64,000 nt of DNA from Auricularia sp. M13. Taxonomy: Eukaryota > Basidiomycota > Agaricomycetes > Auriculariales > Auriculariaceae. Location: contig CM073203.1 in the NCBI GenBank assembly GCA_037042915.1, positions 372,001 to 436,000 of the forward strand, read 5' to 3'. Made by a program: the position numbers and the translations under genes. Shown in pieces: positions 1 to 11,650 of the stretch (position 1 is the stretch's first letter; the number at the start of each line of letters is the position of its first letter). The notes below the pieces were generated by a model. That model did no database searches and was not told the DNA's origin. It saw only the letters and a program-made list of their open reading frames with translations.

Positions 1-792
1 GATCGTCGTCCTGGATGCCCGTCTGACGCTTCAAAAAGTCTGATTCGACGGGTCCCAGGACGAGCTTTGCGGGATCCAGAGGAGGGACTACGCTCAGCGA
101 CGCTTCGTGGGCTTTTGTTGTCATGGAAGGAGGATTGTCGAGTGCTGCCAGCTAACAGACGGCCAGGCCTCTTTAAAGCAAAGTTGGAATGTAGAACGTG
201 GCTACACGTCTTTGTCGCCACAAGCATAGCCTGGCGGTCGAAGCATTCAAGGTAGCACGACCATGGTCAGCAGACTGATGAATCGAGCTCGTAATCCTGG
301 GGGAGTGGAAAGCTGGTGGCAAGTCCCAAACAGCAAACATCTAGTCATGGGCACCAGAGGGACCGAGCTGAGCAGACCGCAGTAGACACATTTGCCGGCT
401 CGTCGATGAGTAAGCCTGCGCTCATAAGCGTCGAAGTTCTCCTCGAAGTCATTCTGGGCGCTAGCAGGTCCAGTGTTCGCGGTCCACGGAGACGAAAGAA
501 GAACACGGAGCCGGGCGTGCGGATCAGCTGCCTTTCGAAAGCAACAAGGGCTGCAGCTTGATCAGACTGGAAAGAAATATCATACGGTTTGAAGCAAAGT
601 GTGCGCAACTGCAGGGATCGTAAGAGGTCATCAAGGGAAAAAGGCTGAACAAAGAGCGGACCTGGGCCGGCCCCGACCGACAATTCGGTTTCCGATTCAC
701 AAAACGCCCGAGCAGCAAAAAATTTCGAAATGGAGGAGCGCCGGAAGGAAAAATGCCTGGGCAGGAAAACGACTGGCTTTTGAGGTCAAAAG
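1..792. other. No gene seen
   Basis: Only short overlapping frames on both strands, none resembling a known family. It may hold the upstream region of the USO1 gene or the end of a gene outside the window, but nothing supports either. Confidence 0.5.
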
Positions 793-886
793 TGCCTCCT
801 GGCTGGATTGAACAACCGACCTCACCATCGCTGTCGGAGTGTGAAACCTATACGAGTGGCGCGCTCTTCCACTGAGCTAAGAAGGC
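793..886 (-). tRNA. tRNA-Thr (anticodon CGU) with a 22-nt intron
   Basis: Read on the minus strand from 886 to 793 the sequence folds as a full cloverleaf. The 7-bp acceptor stem pairs GCCTTCT with AGGAGGC, followed by an A discriminator. The D stem is GCTC/GAGC, the anticodon stem CGCCA/TGGTG (one G-T wobble), and the T stem GGTTG/CAGCC around the loop TTCAATC. The anticodon CGT is at 854-852. An intron of 22 nt (850-829) sits one base 3' of the anticodon, the canonical position for eukaryotic nuclear tRNA introns, and must be removed to close the anticodon loop. The mature tRNA is 72 nt before CCA addition. It lies 138 bp upstream of USO1 on the opposite strand. Confidence 0.9.
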
Positions 887-1024
887 CTTACCAAGTGCTG
901 GGTGTTGAGCAGATATTATCCCAAGTCATCCAGAGAGAGAATGATGATGTCGGCTCGTGTGCTGGTTCAACGACGCGATCGCCAGCCAACTCCGCGTGCA
1001 GCCAGCTTTCTCTAGTCGCGACGG

Positions 1025-4000
1025 ATGGAGTTCTTCTCGCAAACGTACACGGCCATTCGCGGGCCAGCGGCGGCGCCGCAGCTGCCAGAGGAAACGATCA
1101 CGAAGCTCGCCGACCGTCTGGCCCAGGCGCCGTCCATCGCCGACCGCCGGGCGTCGGTACTGGCGTTGAAGGGCCTGGCACGCGACATGGCCGACCAGGT
1201 GGCAGCCATGGCGTTGCCGGCGCTGCTGGCTGCGCTGCCCGATGCCAGCGTGGACGGCGACCTGGGCAAGGCGCTTCTCGAAACGCTGCTGCTGCTATGC
1301 GACACCGAGGCCGCCTCAGGGCGCGACTCGAGCCAGCGGCACGCAGACGCCATCCTAGCCGACGGCAACGCCATACAAACCATATTCAGCCTGCTCGCCG
1401 ATACCACGTACTATACGCGTTTCGCTGCGTTGCAACTGCTCTCGGCCCTGCTCATCCACAGGAGGCAGGCAGTACAGACCCACTTTCTACGGACAAGCGA
1501 CGCGGCGACCGTAATCAACGTCTTGGACGACAGGCGCGAGGTTATTCGCAACGGTACGGTCGGCTCGTTCGTTGCATATTCGTCGCTCATCATGCGCAGA
1601 GGCGCTCTCCGTCATCCAGGCTCTCATCGCACAGAATGCCGATATCCAGAAGATATTCGCATTCGGAGGAGCATTCGAAAAGCTTATTGGAATAATCACC
1701 CAAGAGGGCGGCATCGAGGGCAGCGTCGTGGTCGGCGAATGCCTCACATGCATGGATAGCCTGCTTCGTTTCAACGTCTCCAACCTGGTACGTTCAATTC
1801 ATCATTCTCTGCGGTTTTATGTCCTGAACCATTGCAGAACTATTTCCGCGAGATCGGTCTCGCAGCGACGTTATGTCCCCTCTTCCTATTCCCAGCCAAC
1901 CTCCCACCCAACGCGCAAGCTCCTCAAGAGTTTGCACTCCAGTTCTGGGATGCGCAGAAAGCAGCAAGTGCGCAGCTTGTTCTGGGTATCATTGGCATGC
2001 TTGCGGGAAGCAAAGGGCACACCGTAAGTAATGCATACTCTGTATGCGAAACAACCTTGTCGCTCATGCAGCCCTATGTAGGGAGGAGACTCATCCATGG
2101 TTCGCTTTCTCGTCGAGCTTGCATTGGCATCCAACGCCCCGGCTGCGCTGAAGCTCCAGGTGCGCCCACTGCGTCGTGAAGCCGGCGGTCGTGTACTAAA
2201 GTCGCAGGATTGCAGGCGCTTCAATTCCTCCCTCATCACTCACCTCCACTCGACCTAGTCATTACACCCTATGTCCCCGTGCCCGAGACGAATGGCGAGG
2301 AATGGGACCGCCTGGAAGCTCGGCTGGCGCTAGATGTTTTGGTAGACGTCGCCGTAAACGGCGAGTACAGCGGCACGATGTACGGTCCCTTGGACGCCGT
2401 GTCTCTTGGGCTGCGCGGGGCGGCAGTCCAAGTCTTTGAGGTGGGCCCATTGAGTCTCCTCGTGGAAACGTTTGTTTATATACGCCGGACTCGCAGAATT
2501 ACGTGCGCCCGGACGAGGTCAAGCTGCGTCTGCTCAAGAACCTCGACCCGAATGCAGGTGCACATTCGAAGCTACTCACCGTCGCTAATTTTGTCTGACC
2601 GCACGCCAGCTCCCGGCGCCGTGACGACGCTGCTGAGCGGACTGGTGGTGCTCCCGACTTCGCCCATCACGCGCCACTCGGCCGCGCGCCTGCACATATC
2701 ATGCTTACTGTTCGCCTCGCTCGTGCGCAATTCATCAGCAGCTAAAAACATCGCGCGCGGCATCGTGCCCTCCGCCCTGCCCACATCAGCCGTCGCAGCA
2801 CCCGGCGACACGTCCGCGTTCTTCATCCCGGCAGATGGGGGTGCGCAGCCTGCACCGGGCCCGACGTCGCCACGGGACGACGACGACCCGCCGCCGACGC
2901 TGCTGCAGACGCTCTCGGAGCACCTCGCGCTGGCGCTGCTCGCGCGCTCGCGGGCGGAGCAGGACGGCGCGCTGAGGGAGGCGCGCGAGTGGGATCGGTG
3001 TGTCGTCGGCATTCTGAGTTTGCTCAGCCAGTGGTTGTGGGACGACCCGCGCGCGGTGCGCGAGGTCTTGGAGGCGGGCAGTCTGAGTACCGTGAGCCCA
3101 AATGTCTATCTGTCTAATGGCGTGACTGACGCGTCGACGCGCAGCTTGTGGAGCCGATTGGCCAGGAGGAGGTCGACGCCGCGGTGCAGGGGCTCTGCGC
3201 GTTCGTGCTCGGCATACTGTACGAGTTCGATCGCGAGCACTGCGAGATACCAAGGTACGCGTCTGAACGCCCGTATCGCATCGCAGGTGTCCGTCTTCAT
3301 CGCTGGCTGACGCCTGGCCTCGCATTCACGCAGAACCGTCATCTACCCGCTCATCGTCCGGCTAGGCGCCGACACGTTGGCCGCGCGGATGTCGCGTCTC
3401 CGCGAGGACGAGCGGTTCCGGTCTGCTGCGCCCGAGGGCTCTGTGACGCCGTACCCGCGGCTGCTCGCGGAGGCGGCAGACGAGGGCGAGATGTGGTTCG
3501 CCTGGGAGTTTGTGGAGTTTTGGAAGAGCAATTACTGTGCGTCCGACACGCGCATCGCCTACGTCGGCTCACCGCGCACCGCAAACAGACGCAATACAGC
3601 GTGGCGTGCACGCGGATCCCAACGCGGCGCGCGCGGCAGACCGTGAGTACTAGATGATTGGGTGACGGTGGCGGCGAGGGCTGACGCGTTCGTCGCGCTA
3701 GCTGCGAATCCCGAGTCGGCCACGCTTATCGCGTCCCTCCGGGAGGTCATCCAGCGCCAGGCAGACGACATGGACGCCCTGCGGAAAGCTAGCCGGGCGC
3801 AGAAGGAGGAGGTACGGGTTCCTTGTTATGCGCTTCTTCGCGTCCCTGGCCTGACATGGCAACCGCAAGCGGGAAGCCCTTCTCGAGAAGGTTCGGGGGT
3901 TGGAGGATGCTGTTCGGGCGCACGAGGACGAGGTGTGTTTGCCTGTGCGTCTCGCAGATGCATGTCCAGCCTAATCTGCTCGCAGACGTCCGCACTCCAT

Positions 4001-4316
4001 AAGAAGGTCGAGGCGCTTGAGGAGGCCGCCCGGTCCCACGATGAAGAGGCGAGCTTGACTGCATTTGCCGAAAACCGCCTGTGCTAACCTTATTGTCCTT
4101 GCTCAGCGCGATGCCTTACAGGCACAGGTGGCGAATCTTGCTCAAGAGCTCGACGCGGCACAGGAGCGCAAGCGCGAGCAGGAGAAGGAGCACGAAGATC
4201 TCCTTGTCTTCCTTGAGGAGCTGAGCGCTAAGCGCAAGCGAGACAAGGAAGCATTGCGCGCAGCCGGCCACGAAGTCTCTGAAGATGAGGAGGACGGTGA
4301 CGACAGTGAGGAGTAA
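1025..4316 (+). CDS. USO1: Vesicle tethering factor USO1/p115
   Basis: Golgi-associated tether for ER-derived COPII vesicles. Assembled from 14 exons: 1025-1553, 1600-1787, 1838-2023, 2082-2159, 2216-2440, 2497-2557, 2610-3091, 3145-3254, 3334-3536, 3589-3642, 3702-3811, 3870-3932, 3986-4048, 4107-4316, giving 853 aa. Residues 1 to about 670 form the armadillo-like p115 head (for example TYYTRFAALQLLSALL and REVIRNEALSVIQAL, both family-typical). The last 120 residues are coiled coil (QAQVANLAQELDAAQ) ending in an acidic tail, SEDEEDGDDSEE, as in p115. All junctions keep frame. The last intron (4049-4106) starts with GC instead of GT. The start is the first Met before the conserved head. The protein is somewhat shorter than animal p115, mainly in the coiled coil. 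Confidence 0.93.
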
Positions 4317-5783
4317 ACGTGACAGCTGCATTTACGGGGACTTGCTTTCATCATTCTCGTTCGTTCACGCCGTTGGCAGTATGGATGAATCGTAGAGACG
4401 ATCCGCTCGATTTTAGTATTGCATTGAGAGCGAGGCGTCCACCTCGAGTCTGGGTCTGCTGGTCAACCTGTCGCGCTGTAGCTGATAGCTTGGAAGCTGC
4501 TCGTCCTGAAGATCATCGGCGGAACTGCCGACATCGCAACGCTCCACGAGCTCTTGCCGGTCACCAACAACTCCAAGATGAACGGGAATGTACCGTTCGG
4601 TGGATTCAGTCAACTATGCAAGGGTCGCCCTTGGTATCGGACGTGTATCTGTACGTGATTTTCCTCCAGTTTGGTGTGATTTTACGCTAACCAATGAGGC
4701 CAGAACTTGTCAATCGACGAGATCGACTTGTCATATCTCACCAGCCAGTCTAACAGCCCTTGCGCCAACGCCATGGTGATGTGTGACGATGCTGCAGTGA
4801 AGGAACGCAAAACAACTCATGCTTGTTATTGCAACATAAATCCGATGACTGCGCTGACTTTGACACCAGGGGGGCTCATCACAATGCATTCTTTATCGAT
4901 ACACTCCTCTCAATGGATCTCACTTGTCGCAGTGCACTCTTCGAGCCTCACGTTCTCCATGGCGTGCTTGACGACTGTCGTCATCCTGCAAGCATTGAGA
5001 TGAAAGGTTCTCCTTCTTGCACAAATCAATGACGTTCCAGGAAATAAGGCGAGATCGTTGATCAGGGCGGCTTGAGCACTGCTCGCGCAAACATGACGTC
5101 CTCGGCGTACTAGACAAGGCATCGGCAGGACGGTTCACATGACGAACAATCGTGTGCGACAAAGGACCGGCCATCCGTCCCGAGCGAGCTCTCTGCATTC
5201 AGTGGGACTGCGATTGCTCTTCGCGCCCGACTTGGGTATTGCTGGCGGCTGGGGCCTGGGGCTTGACTGATTTCTCGTTTATCGAAGCACCGGAGCGCCT
5301 GCTTACTTGGACGAGACGCGGTGTGCAGCAGGTGGCAAGAGATAGGAGCTTCGTCCCGCACGCCCGACCTTGTCTCCGCGCCTTTGTGCGCGCCAAGCCG
5401 CCCCATGAGCAACCGGCGTCGCCGCATGGAGTGCTCGGCATGGCTCGCCTTCTATTACGATACCCCACTGGACCATCCTGCAGGCTGAGACTTGCAAAGG
5501 GGCAGGAGATCTAATCGACAGCGAGAACACGCTTGCCACGCGAGGCCAGATATCCCTATCTCTGGCGCGGACCGGCTCGAGTTCATATGCTTTCTACCAA
5601 TCCAACGCGCGCTCGTCTCGGCGAGCGCAGCCGGGGCCGCGGAATTGAATCGATTCCAACAAGGAAGCTCGGAGTACGTTTCAGCACGTGACCCGACTTT
5701 CTCCGTTATAAAACGCAGCCATTTCCGGCTGAGCGTTCACTACCACCCATCACTTTCGGCATCCGTTCAGTAAGCGATCGACA
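4317..5783. other. No confident gene; promoter region at right end
   Basis: Frames are short and unrecognised. About 4490-4660 (+) has a short stretch of protein-like sequence (LLVLKIIGGTADIATLHELL) without a start, partner exon or known family. The right end holds a CACGTG motif at 5685-5690 and a TATA box, serving the next gene. Confidence 0.4.
5707..5713 (+). promoter_or_regulatory. TATA box (TATAAAA)
   Basis: TATAAAA lies about 75 bp before the ATG of the small Cys-rich gene at 5784, with a CACGTG palindrome 17 bp further upstream (5685-5690). The distance suits a 5' UTR of roughly 45 nt. Confidence 0.55.
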
Positions 5784-6192
5784 ATGTGCTGCAGAGTATG
5801 GTGCGTCCTTCCTATACGATCGTCTCGTCGTATCTCATGTCCGCAGGGAGGGTAATAAGTATCCCGAGTGTGGCGTATGTTGTGGACTGCTGCCGTCTCT
5901 GCCATATCTCATCGCTGCCAGCATTTTTATCACACCCGCCCTGAGCCTCTCAGCATTGTCGACTGCCAGAATCCCGCCTGTACGCACAGCTCGAGGCATC
6001 CTCCGAACTGCCGCAATTGCTTCAATCACCTGAAGGTGCGTACCTATTATCGAATGAGCGTTTGCCACATCACTTCGATAGCTAATCCCTGAGCAGCACT
6101 GGGAATCCGACATCAACAAGACCCTGTATCGCCGAACTGGCCCATGCCCCAACTGCAGGCGCGCACAAGCAGCAGCGGGCGGCAGCGGTTGA
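5784..6192 (+). CDS. Small Cys-rich protein, MC-W family, copy A (unknown function)
   Basis: Four exons, 5784-5800, 5847-5874, 5922-6035 and 6097-6192, encode 84 aa. The protein begins MCCRVW, continues with ...YPECGHFYHT..., then VDCQNPACTHSSRHPPNC and RNC, and ends GPCPNCRRAQ. Nine Cys besides the initial pair's neighbourhood and three His are spaced in CxxxxC, CGH and CPxC patterns, suggesting metal binding, although this is inference. There is no signal peptide or membrane segment. A paralog with the same first two introns lies at 10481-10866 on the same strand. I recall similar short unknown proteins as common in Agaricomycetes; no role is known to me. The first coding exon is only 17 nt. 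All phases match, and the paralogy strongly supports the model. Confidence 0.8.
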
Positions 6193-7335
6193 ACTTCACG
6201 GCACAACATGATCGACCTGAACCGTTTCTCGCCGTGGCCCGTCTTTCACGGCTTGCATCCCCCATATCGCTGCTGTGCGGCCTATCGCTTTCACGCTCTC
6301 GCGCACCTGTATTGCCACGACGCATGACCTTTAATACATCCCCAATTCCTAATGTCACCTAACCCTCCAGGTTGGCCTCGACTCTGCAAGCTCCTTGTCA
6401 GACCACACAAATACTGTGAATCAGAGGGCGATCTGGCGAAGATGAAGCGCTGTTGGCCATAGCCTCGGCATTCCAAGGCAAAGGAGGGCGCGCCCTCGAA
6501 ATTGTTTGTCTCTCTTAGCCGCAAACATTCCGTTGTCGTACACGCGGAGAACGCGTTCCACCCGTCAGATCCGACCAGGCAGGAGGCCAGCGGTAGCGGT
6601 TGCAGGCAGCTTAGATTCGTAATTATAGGCCTAGGCACGAGGTCACTGCGATTCCTAGAGTTCCTACGCCACCGTGTCACTCGATCCACGACATGAGGGT
6701 CTGCCGGCTTCTCATCATACGAGAGGAAGGCGAAGCATCCCATTACCGGCGACCAGGGCCATGGGATCATGACACACATTACTTCTTTGTCGCACAGATC
6801 CCAGCGGTTGGCAGCGAGCGGGGCCCAATGATCTCATATTGCGACTAGATTCGCGTTCGACAGTATCGATCGTCAAGCATGATTCTGGGCGGGTAATGCC
6901 CGGGACGAGCGGTCGGCTGACCACCGCACAGAAGGTGGTTCTGAGAGCCTGCGCGTCGCAGGCAGCTATCCCGATGGGTCATGTGGGCTGAGAATTAAGC
7001 CTTTCTCGCTCATCGTTCCACCTCTATCGGGTGTGAGCGGGCCCAGATCGAGCATTGACGTATGCGAGGACGTTGAGCTGTCAGACCAGTCCGCGGACAT
7101 ATCGCCTCCAATGAGACACAGCGCCACGTCGCGAGGGCAGCCTTGACGCTGGCGGCCGACAGAATGGGCGTTGGTCAAAGCATTCCTGGGGTTGGAACAC
7201 AGACGGAGACAGCGCCAATTTACGAACGCGTTGAGTGAGAATTACCGAAGAAGGAACGCACAGCCAGTACATTACTGGTCGAAAAGAGGCGGCGAGCAAC
7301 AATGCAACAGGTTCGAAGCGGACAGAAGCATCTCT
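6193..7335. other. No gene seen
   Basis: Contains a 162-codon minus-strand frame (6291-6779) and smaller ones, none with recognisable domains or supporting splice structure. Nothing else noted. Confidence 0.45.
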
Positions 7336-9026
7336 TTAGCGGGTCTTCCTATCCTCGCCCGAATCGCGGACGATTTCGCTGCTGAATTCGAATAGGCCGG
7401 TTTGGCGGAGACGGTCCGGCAGGACATTCCCGAGGGCGGTCGCAGGGGTGAGTAGTCCTCCGGGCGAAGCAAGAGGCCCCAGCTTGTCTGGAGCGTTGAA
7501 GAGCAGGCTCAAAGCGGACTCGGCGGCCATGACTGTTCGGATAAGAGGGCATACGCGCATCAGCCTGCTGCAAAATTGAGCTTATTCCGGTAACACAACG
7601 CACCGCTGGTTAGGAAGTACCCAGGATCACCTTTACCCCGCAATGTGGTACGGGCAAACGTGCGTTTGTCGCCGGCAAGGTACGTGACATTCGTCACGTT
7701 GAGACGCCCAGAATTCAGAACTCTGCGTGATGCAGAATGAGAAAAAAGAAAACTGGGAACAAGCAATCGAACTTTTCAGACGGCCCCGTTCCCGGAGGAG
7801 TCATCTTCCTCACAACCCAGCGGACCTGTGTTCGTAGTCTGAGAGGAAAATATTGCGAAAAAAAAAAGGAGGGGACAATACCGGTGGTACGAAGGCGAGG
7901 AGGAAACTGAACGTCATGATTGTGATGCTCTTGACGAGCGCGGAGAACAGGTTCGATGAAGTCAAAAATTCTTCGTATTTGAAGTCGTTGCCATAGTGGT
8001 GAAAGCCCCTGGCGGGAAATAGGCCCGCCTGCTGAAGTTGGAAAAGACCCCAGCTCCTGTGAACGATAGCACGATTCGTCCGGGACATGACAAAGAAACT
8101 GCCCCAACGATGAGGCATGTGGTGCACTCTGTGAAGTGGCAAAGGAGGCGCGTTGCTGTCCTTTCCTTTCACTGAACCAAGTTAATTCAGCACTGGGTCG
8201 CGAAGAACTCAATAAGCTCTGATACATACCGGGACTGAGAGAATATGCCGCGAAGCCCGCACGCAGAATGTGCTTGGGAACCTCGGAGAAGGACATGCTC
8301 ATCGTCTCCAATGTGCCCCCACTAGGACTGAGAGCAACGTCGTAGCCAGTAGTCGATTCAGAAGCACCAGGCCATGGAATACGCTGGGATTCGCAGTGCT
8401 GTTGGAGGGCGGACACCGAAAGGAATGCTATGATGTCTGAGGGGAGCGAGTCAAAGCCGCACGAGGGAATGATGATGGCGCCGGTTTTGCTCGCAAGTAA
8501 ATCAACCCTGGAAGAGTGCCTCAGTGCCACAGCCAAAATACCACGAATTAACGACGAACTCGCCGAGGATGCTGCGAATCCAAAACGTTTCGCCTGGGAA
8601 ATATCAGCGCCTTGATTGGGCAATGCTAGGACCAAATTCACCTGTAATATCGACATAGTGGACACCATGTCTCGCACAAGCTCTAGGAAAGGAGGGGGGC
8701 GTGAGTGCGAGAGTCTGAAATGGCCGCGTCACCGACTTTATGACCGGCGTTCCCAACCGATAGAACGGACCAGCGGTATTGATGACTACCTTGGTACGCG
8801 CAATAACCTCGTCCAGTTGAGGCGCATTGGTCACATCGAGCTCAACGAGGGTCACATCGTCGTGCGAGAGGCCGAGAGAGGACAGTAGAGCATCGCCCTT
8901 CGCTTTGCTGCGTGCACTGACGCCCAGAGTAAAGCTTGCGCGCTCCGGATGTGCTGCGAGGTACTTGGCAATGAGCTTCCCGGTGTAGCCGGTAGCGCCG
9001 AGCACGAGTACATCGAGCGAAGACAT
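7336..9026 (-). CDS. Saccharopine dehydrogenase-like oxidoreductase (SCCPDH family)
   Basis: NAD(P)-binding membrane-associated oxidoreductase of the SCCPDH/trans-acting enoyl reductase type; the substrate is unknown. Eight exons on the minus strand: 9026-8737, 8682-8642, 8593-8560, 8507-8230, 8171-7882, 7825-7773, 7722-7604, 7532-7336; 433 aa. The N-terminus is a Rossmann fold (VLVLGATGYTGKLIAKYL). Family blocks follow in order: GTPVIKACARHGVHYVDITG, ETFWIRSIL, KTGAIIIPSCGFDSLPSD, a hydrophobic segment near residue 305 (ITIMTFSFLLAFVP), GKGDPGYFLTS and the C-terminal GLLTPATALGNVL. The correct frame needs donors AA|GTCGGT and GA|GTTCGT for introns 1 and 3. Intron 1 (54 nt) has no stop in frame, so retention would add 18 residues. 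An upstream in-frame ATG at 9047 is possible. Confidence 0.9.
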
Positions 9027-10480
9027 GACGAAACAAGGAGCGTGCAAAACCGGTTGTTCCCGCGCTTAGGTCACCTAAGCGCCTGTCTCCGGCGGAGGTT
9101 TCGCCATACAGCGCCTCTGACAGTATGCCCTCATCTGAGTCTTTCGTATGTCTCGAATATAACGCTCAGGAAAAAAAGAACAGTACACTTCAGACGGAGA
9201 AGGGGGCTTACACAATCTCGCCGACTCAAATCTCATCACTTGTGCCAGCTTGTATGAATTTACGTGTTGACGGAATATCCCGCTTTCAAATCGGTCACTG
9301 CTTGCCAGCGTTCCCACGGGGGGACATCAAGGCAAATACGAACACCGTAACCACATGCTGGTCGGTCTGCTCATACCGGCATTCAGAACGGTATTCACAT
9401 GCTTTCGGGCCTGTGCAAACACTGAGCGCCTGTTTAGTGTCCAATCCTGTTCCGACTAGTCTTCCGCGCCCCTATCAGCGTCATACGACGCGAAGGCAGT
9501 TCAGACTGTTGCTCGTCCTGCCATTGGCCGGAGACGCAACGCATGAGACCTTGAGGCCTGCTGCTCGTTTTTCCATTGATATTCCGTGCTTTACGTCCTG
9601 ATTCCAGGGTCTGGGCACCCGCTTTTTGACCTTGAACTGCTGTCTCCGCGCAGTGATTTCGTCTGTCAGCTGCGGCAATGTTACCTGCACATGGTCTGGC
9701 TCTCTGCCCAAGGCTTCCGGGCATGTGTCGCAACCGTCGTTTGATTAGTTGTGCGTCTGACGCGCTTGCAGATGTGCAGGCTCACTGCTTCAGTCCCTGG
9801 CCCTCAATCCGCGTTTCGCAGATGTCCGGCATCCGCAAGACAACGAGATCGTCGCCCTTCCTGGCCCGCGTCGTGTTGTCGCCGCACTCACGGCCCAGGC
9901 GAATAGACGCGCAACGTTTCACCCTTTTCCGGCTGCACGCCTGCCGTTTCAACTTGTTGTGAGCTGTGAGGCCTGTGAGGGGCGGAACCGGAGTGCATGG
10001 CGGATCAATTCTCTGCCTGACAGAGCGAAGACCAGGTGCTGCTAAGTTTGAACTCTTGTTTGTTGAAGCATGCGCCACCGAGACGCTCTGTTTGAACCTG
10101 CCAATTTACTTTATTCGCGAATTCAGTCGGGGTGGGGAATCGAAGGGCTAGTCCTCATGGAGCCAAGCGGCACCATGTGTCAAAGGCTTATAACGTGCCT
10201 CCGGTCCCCCACCTCGTGGCGATGTTACCATTTGTTATCTGATTTAGTGATTATGCTATAAGAATTGTCTAGCCCATTCTTTGTTGGTGCAGCGGTAGAT
10301 CCGCGCACCGTGTGTCGCATCATCCATGTCCTCGGAGAGCGCGTGCGGAAATCGACAAACGCCCGACCGCGGGGTACCTATATAAGCAATGTTGTTCTGG
10401 ATGTCAGTCCGTGGCTAATCGACTACTCCCTTCCATCCCTCTCTTCCTACCTTCTCCCTGTATAGTACGTTGTGGAGACG
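9027..10480. other. No gene seen; promoter region for both neighbours
   Basis: This region lies between two divergent genes. Frames are short and unrecognised. A TATA box is present at the right end. Confidence 0.45.
10379..10386 (+). promoter_or_regulatory. TATA box (TATATAAG)
   Basis: TATATAAG lies about 95 bp before the ATG at 10481, followed by a pyrimidine-rich stretch (10425-10460) typical of fungal transcription start regions. Copy A of the same gene family also has a TATA box. Confidence 0.5.
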
Positions 10481-10866
10481 ATGTGCTCGAGCGTCTGGTG
10501 AGCCGGGAATGGACCATAGCTCATGTCACGCGACTCATGCGGCTTAGGGACGGAACGCGGCATAGCTGTGGAGTACGGCGGGCTTCCTGAAGCGACGCCA
10601 ACCAGACATTAACGCTCTCCTCACAGCACATGGCCGACCCCAGTGGTCGCCCAGCAAAAATCGACTGCGGGTCGTCGAAATGCATTCACAGCATTCTGCA
10701 CGACCCGCGATGTCTGGACGAGCGTTGCAAACGGGTGCGGCAACCCCTGCCTGCCGTAGTGTGGCCTGACATTGACAACGCGGTGCAGCCCGTCAAGGAG
10801 GAGATTCGGAACAAAACGACAGTGTTAAAGACACTGTGTCCGCGATGCGCTGCCGGCCGTCGCTGA
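10481..10866 (+). CDS. Small Cys-rich protein, MC-W family, copy B (unknown function)
   Basis: Three exons, 10481-10497, 10548-10572 and 10627-10866, encode 93 aa. It begins MCSSVW, then ...HSCGH..., IDCGSSKCIHSILHDPRC, LDERC, and ends TLCPRCAAGRR. It aligns with copy A at 5784-6192 at the MCxxVW start, the CGH turn, the DCxxxxCxHS block and the terminal CPxC. The first exon is 17 nt in both, and introns 1 and 2 fall at the same codons and phases. Copy B lacks the third intron of copy A and has a longer, charged linker before the final CPRC. No signal peptide is seen. Paired Cys and His suggest a small metal-binding protein (inference). Function unknown. Confidence 0.8.
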
Positions 10867-11650
10867 AATGAGAATTGAGACTCGTTGCTTGTACTCGACG
10901 TGTCAAACGTTTGTAACAAGTAAAAAGCTTGAGCATCAGTCATATATAGATGAATCTATAGCCGTATTCCCCGGCTTACCACTCCATTCGCGTGCGAGGG
11001 CGATGAGGCTTCATAGCGGGTGCCAGCTCATGACGAGCATTTGATGGAGCGGCCCGAACTGTGCGCGTATGATTCTGGCGCCTCCATGAATCTCCCAAAG
11101 AGGGTCTAGGGAACGTCGTTCGACATTCAGTAGAACCAGCTGAACGCCGCTAATTAGTACGGTATAAGCACGCCGTGGCTTAGTGCGGTATAAGCCTCAT
11201 TGTGACCGCCCCGTTGAGCATCGATGGCCCCAAATCTGCGTCAATCTGAGCTATTAACGAAAGCAAGACATCACCTCGTCACTGTGGGGATTACTCAAGC
11301 TGTGAGGCTGAACAACATGCTCATGATTCGGACGGTCCGCAAGATGCTTACAGTACCAGGACATGCGTTCAGGAACGAGCCGGCAAGACCATGTGGTGCT
11401 GCAGGGCGATTGCAAGTTGAAGTGATTGAAAGCAGTCGTCGTGGTTGGCGTCTAAGCAAGGCACGGTTGCGGGAATCACCGCAGACGGACCAACGCTTCG
11501 TTGATACGAGCAAATATCCTGTATTCATCGCGCCTGAATCCATGAAGTCACATGGTAGGGAAAACAATCCGGTAATCTGAAGCGTAAATCCCAAACAAAG
11601 ACAGCGTGCATTGCTTCGACCAGCATGTGGGGACGCGATTGCCTGAGGGG
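10867..11650. other. No gene seen
   Basis: One plus-strand frame of 118 codons (11224-11580) has no recognisable content. The rest is intergenic. Confidence 0.45.

Noticed and set aside
2572-3325. Long minus-strand frames opposite USO1 (146 and 179 codons)
   Set aside because: Shadows of GC-rich codon bias; the plus strand encodes the conserved p115 head here.
7715-8677. Long minus-strand frame of 320 codons as a single gene
   Set aside because: Its middle matches SCCPDH, but both ends are intron or out-of-frame sequence; it is exon 4 plus read-through of flanking introns.
8604-9047. Continuous frame through SCCPDH intron 1 as an uninterrupted exon
   Set aside because: The extra 18 residues break a conserved block; removing GTCGGT...CCTAG restores GTPVIKACARHG exactly, with a good polypyrimidine tract.
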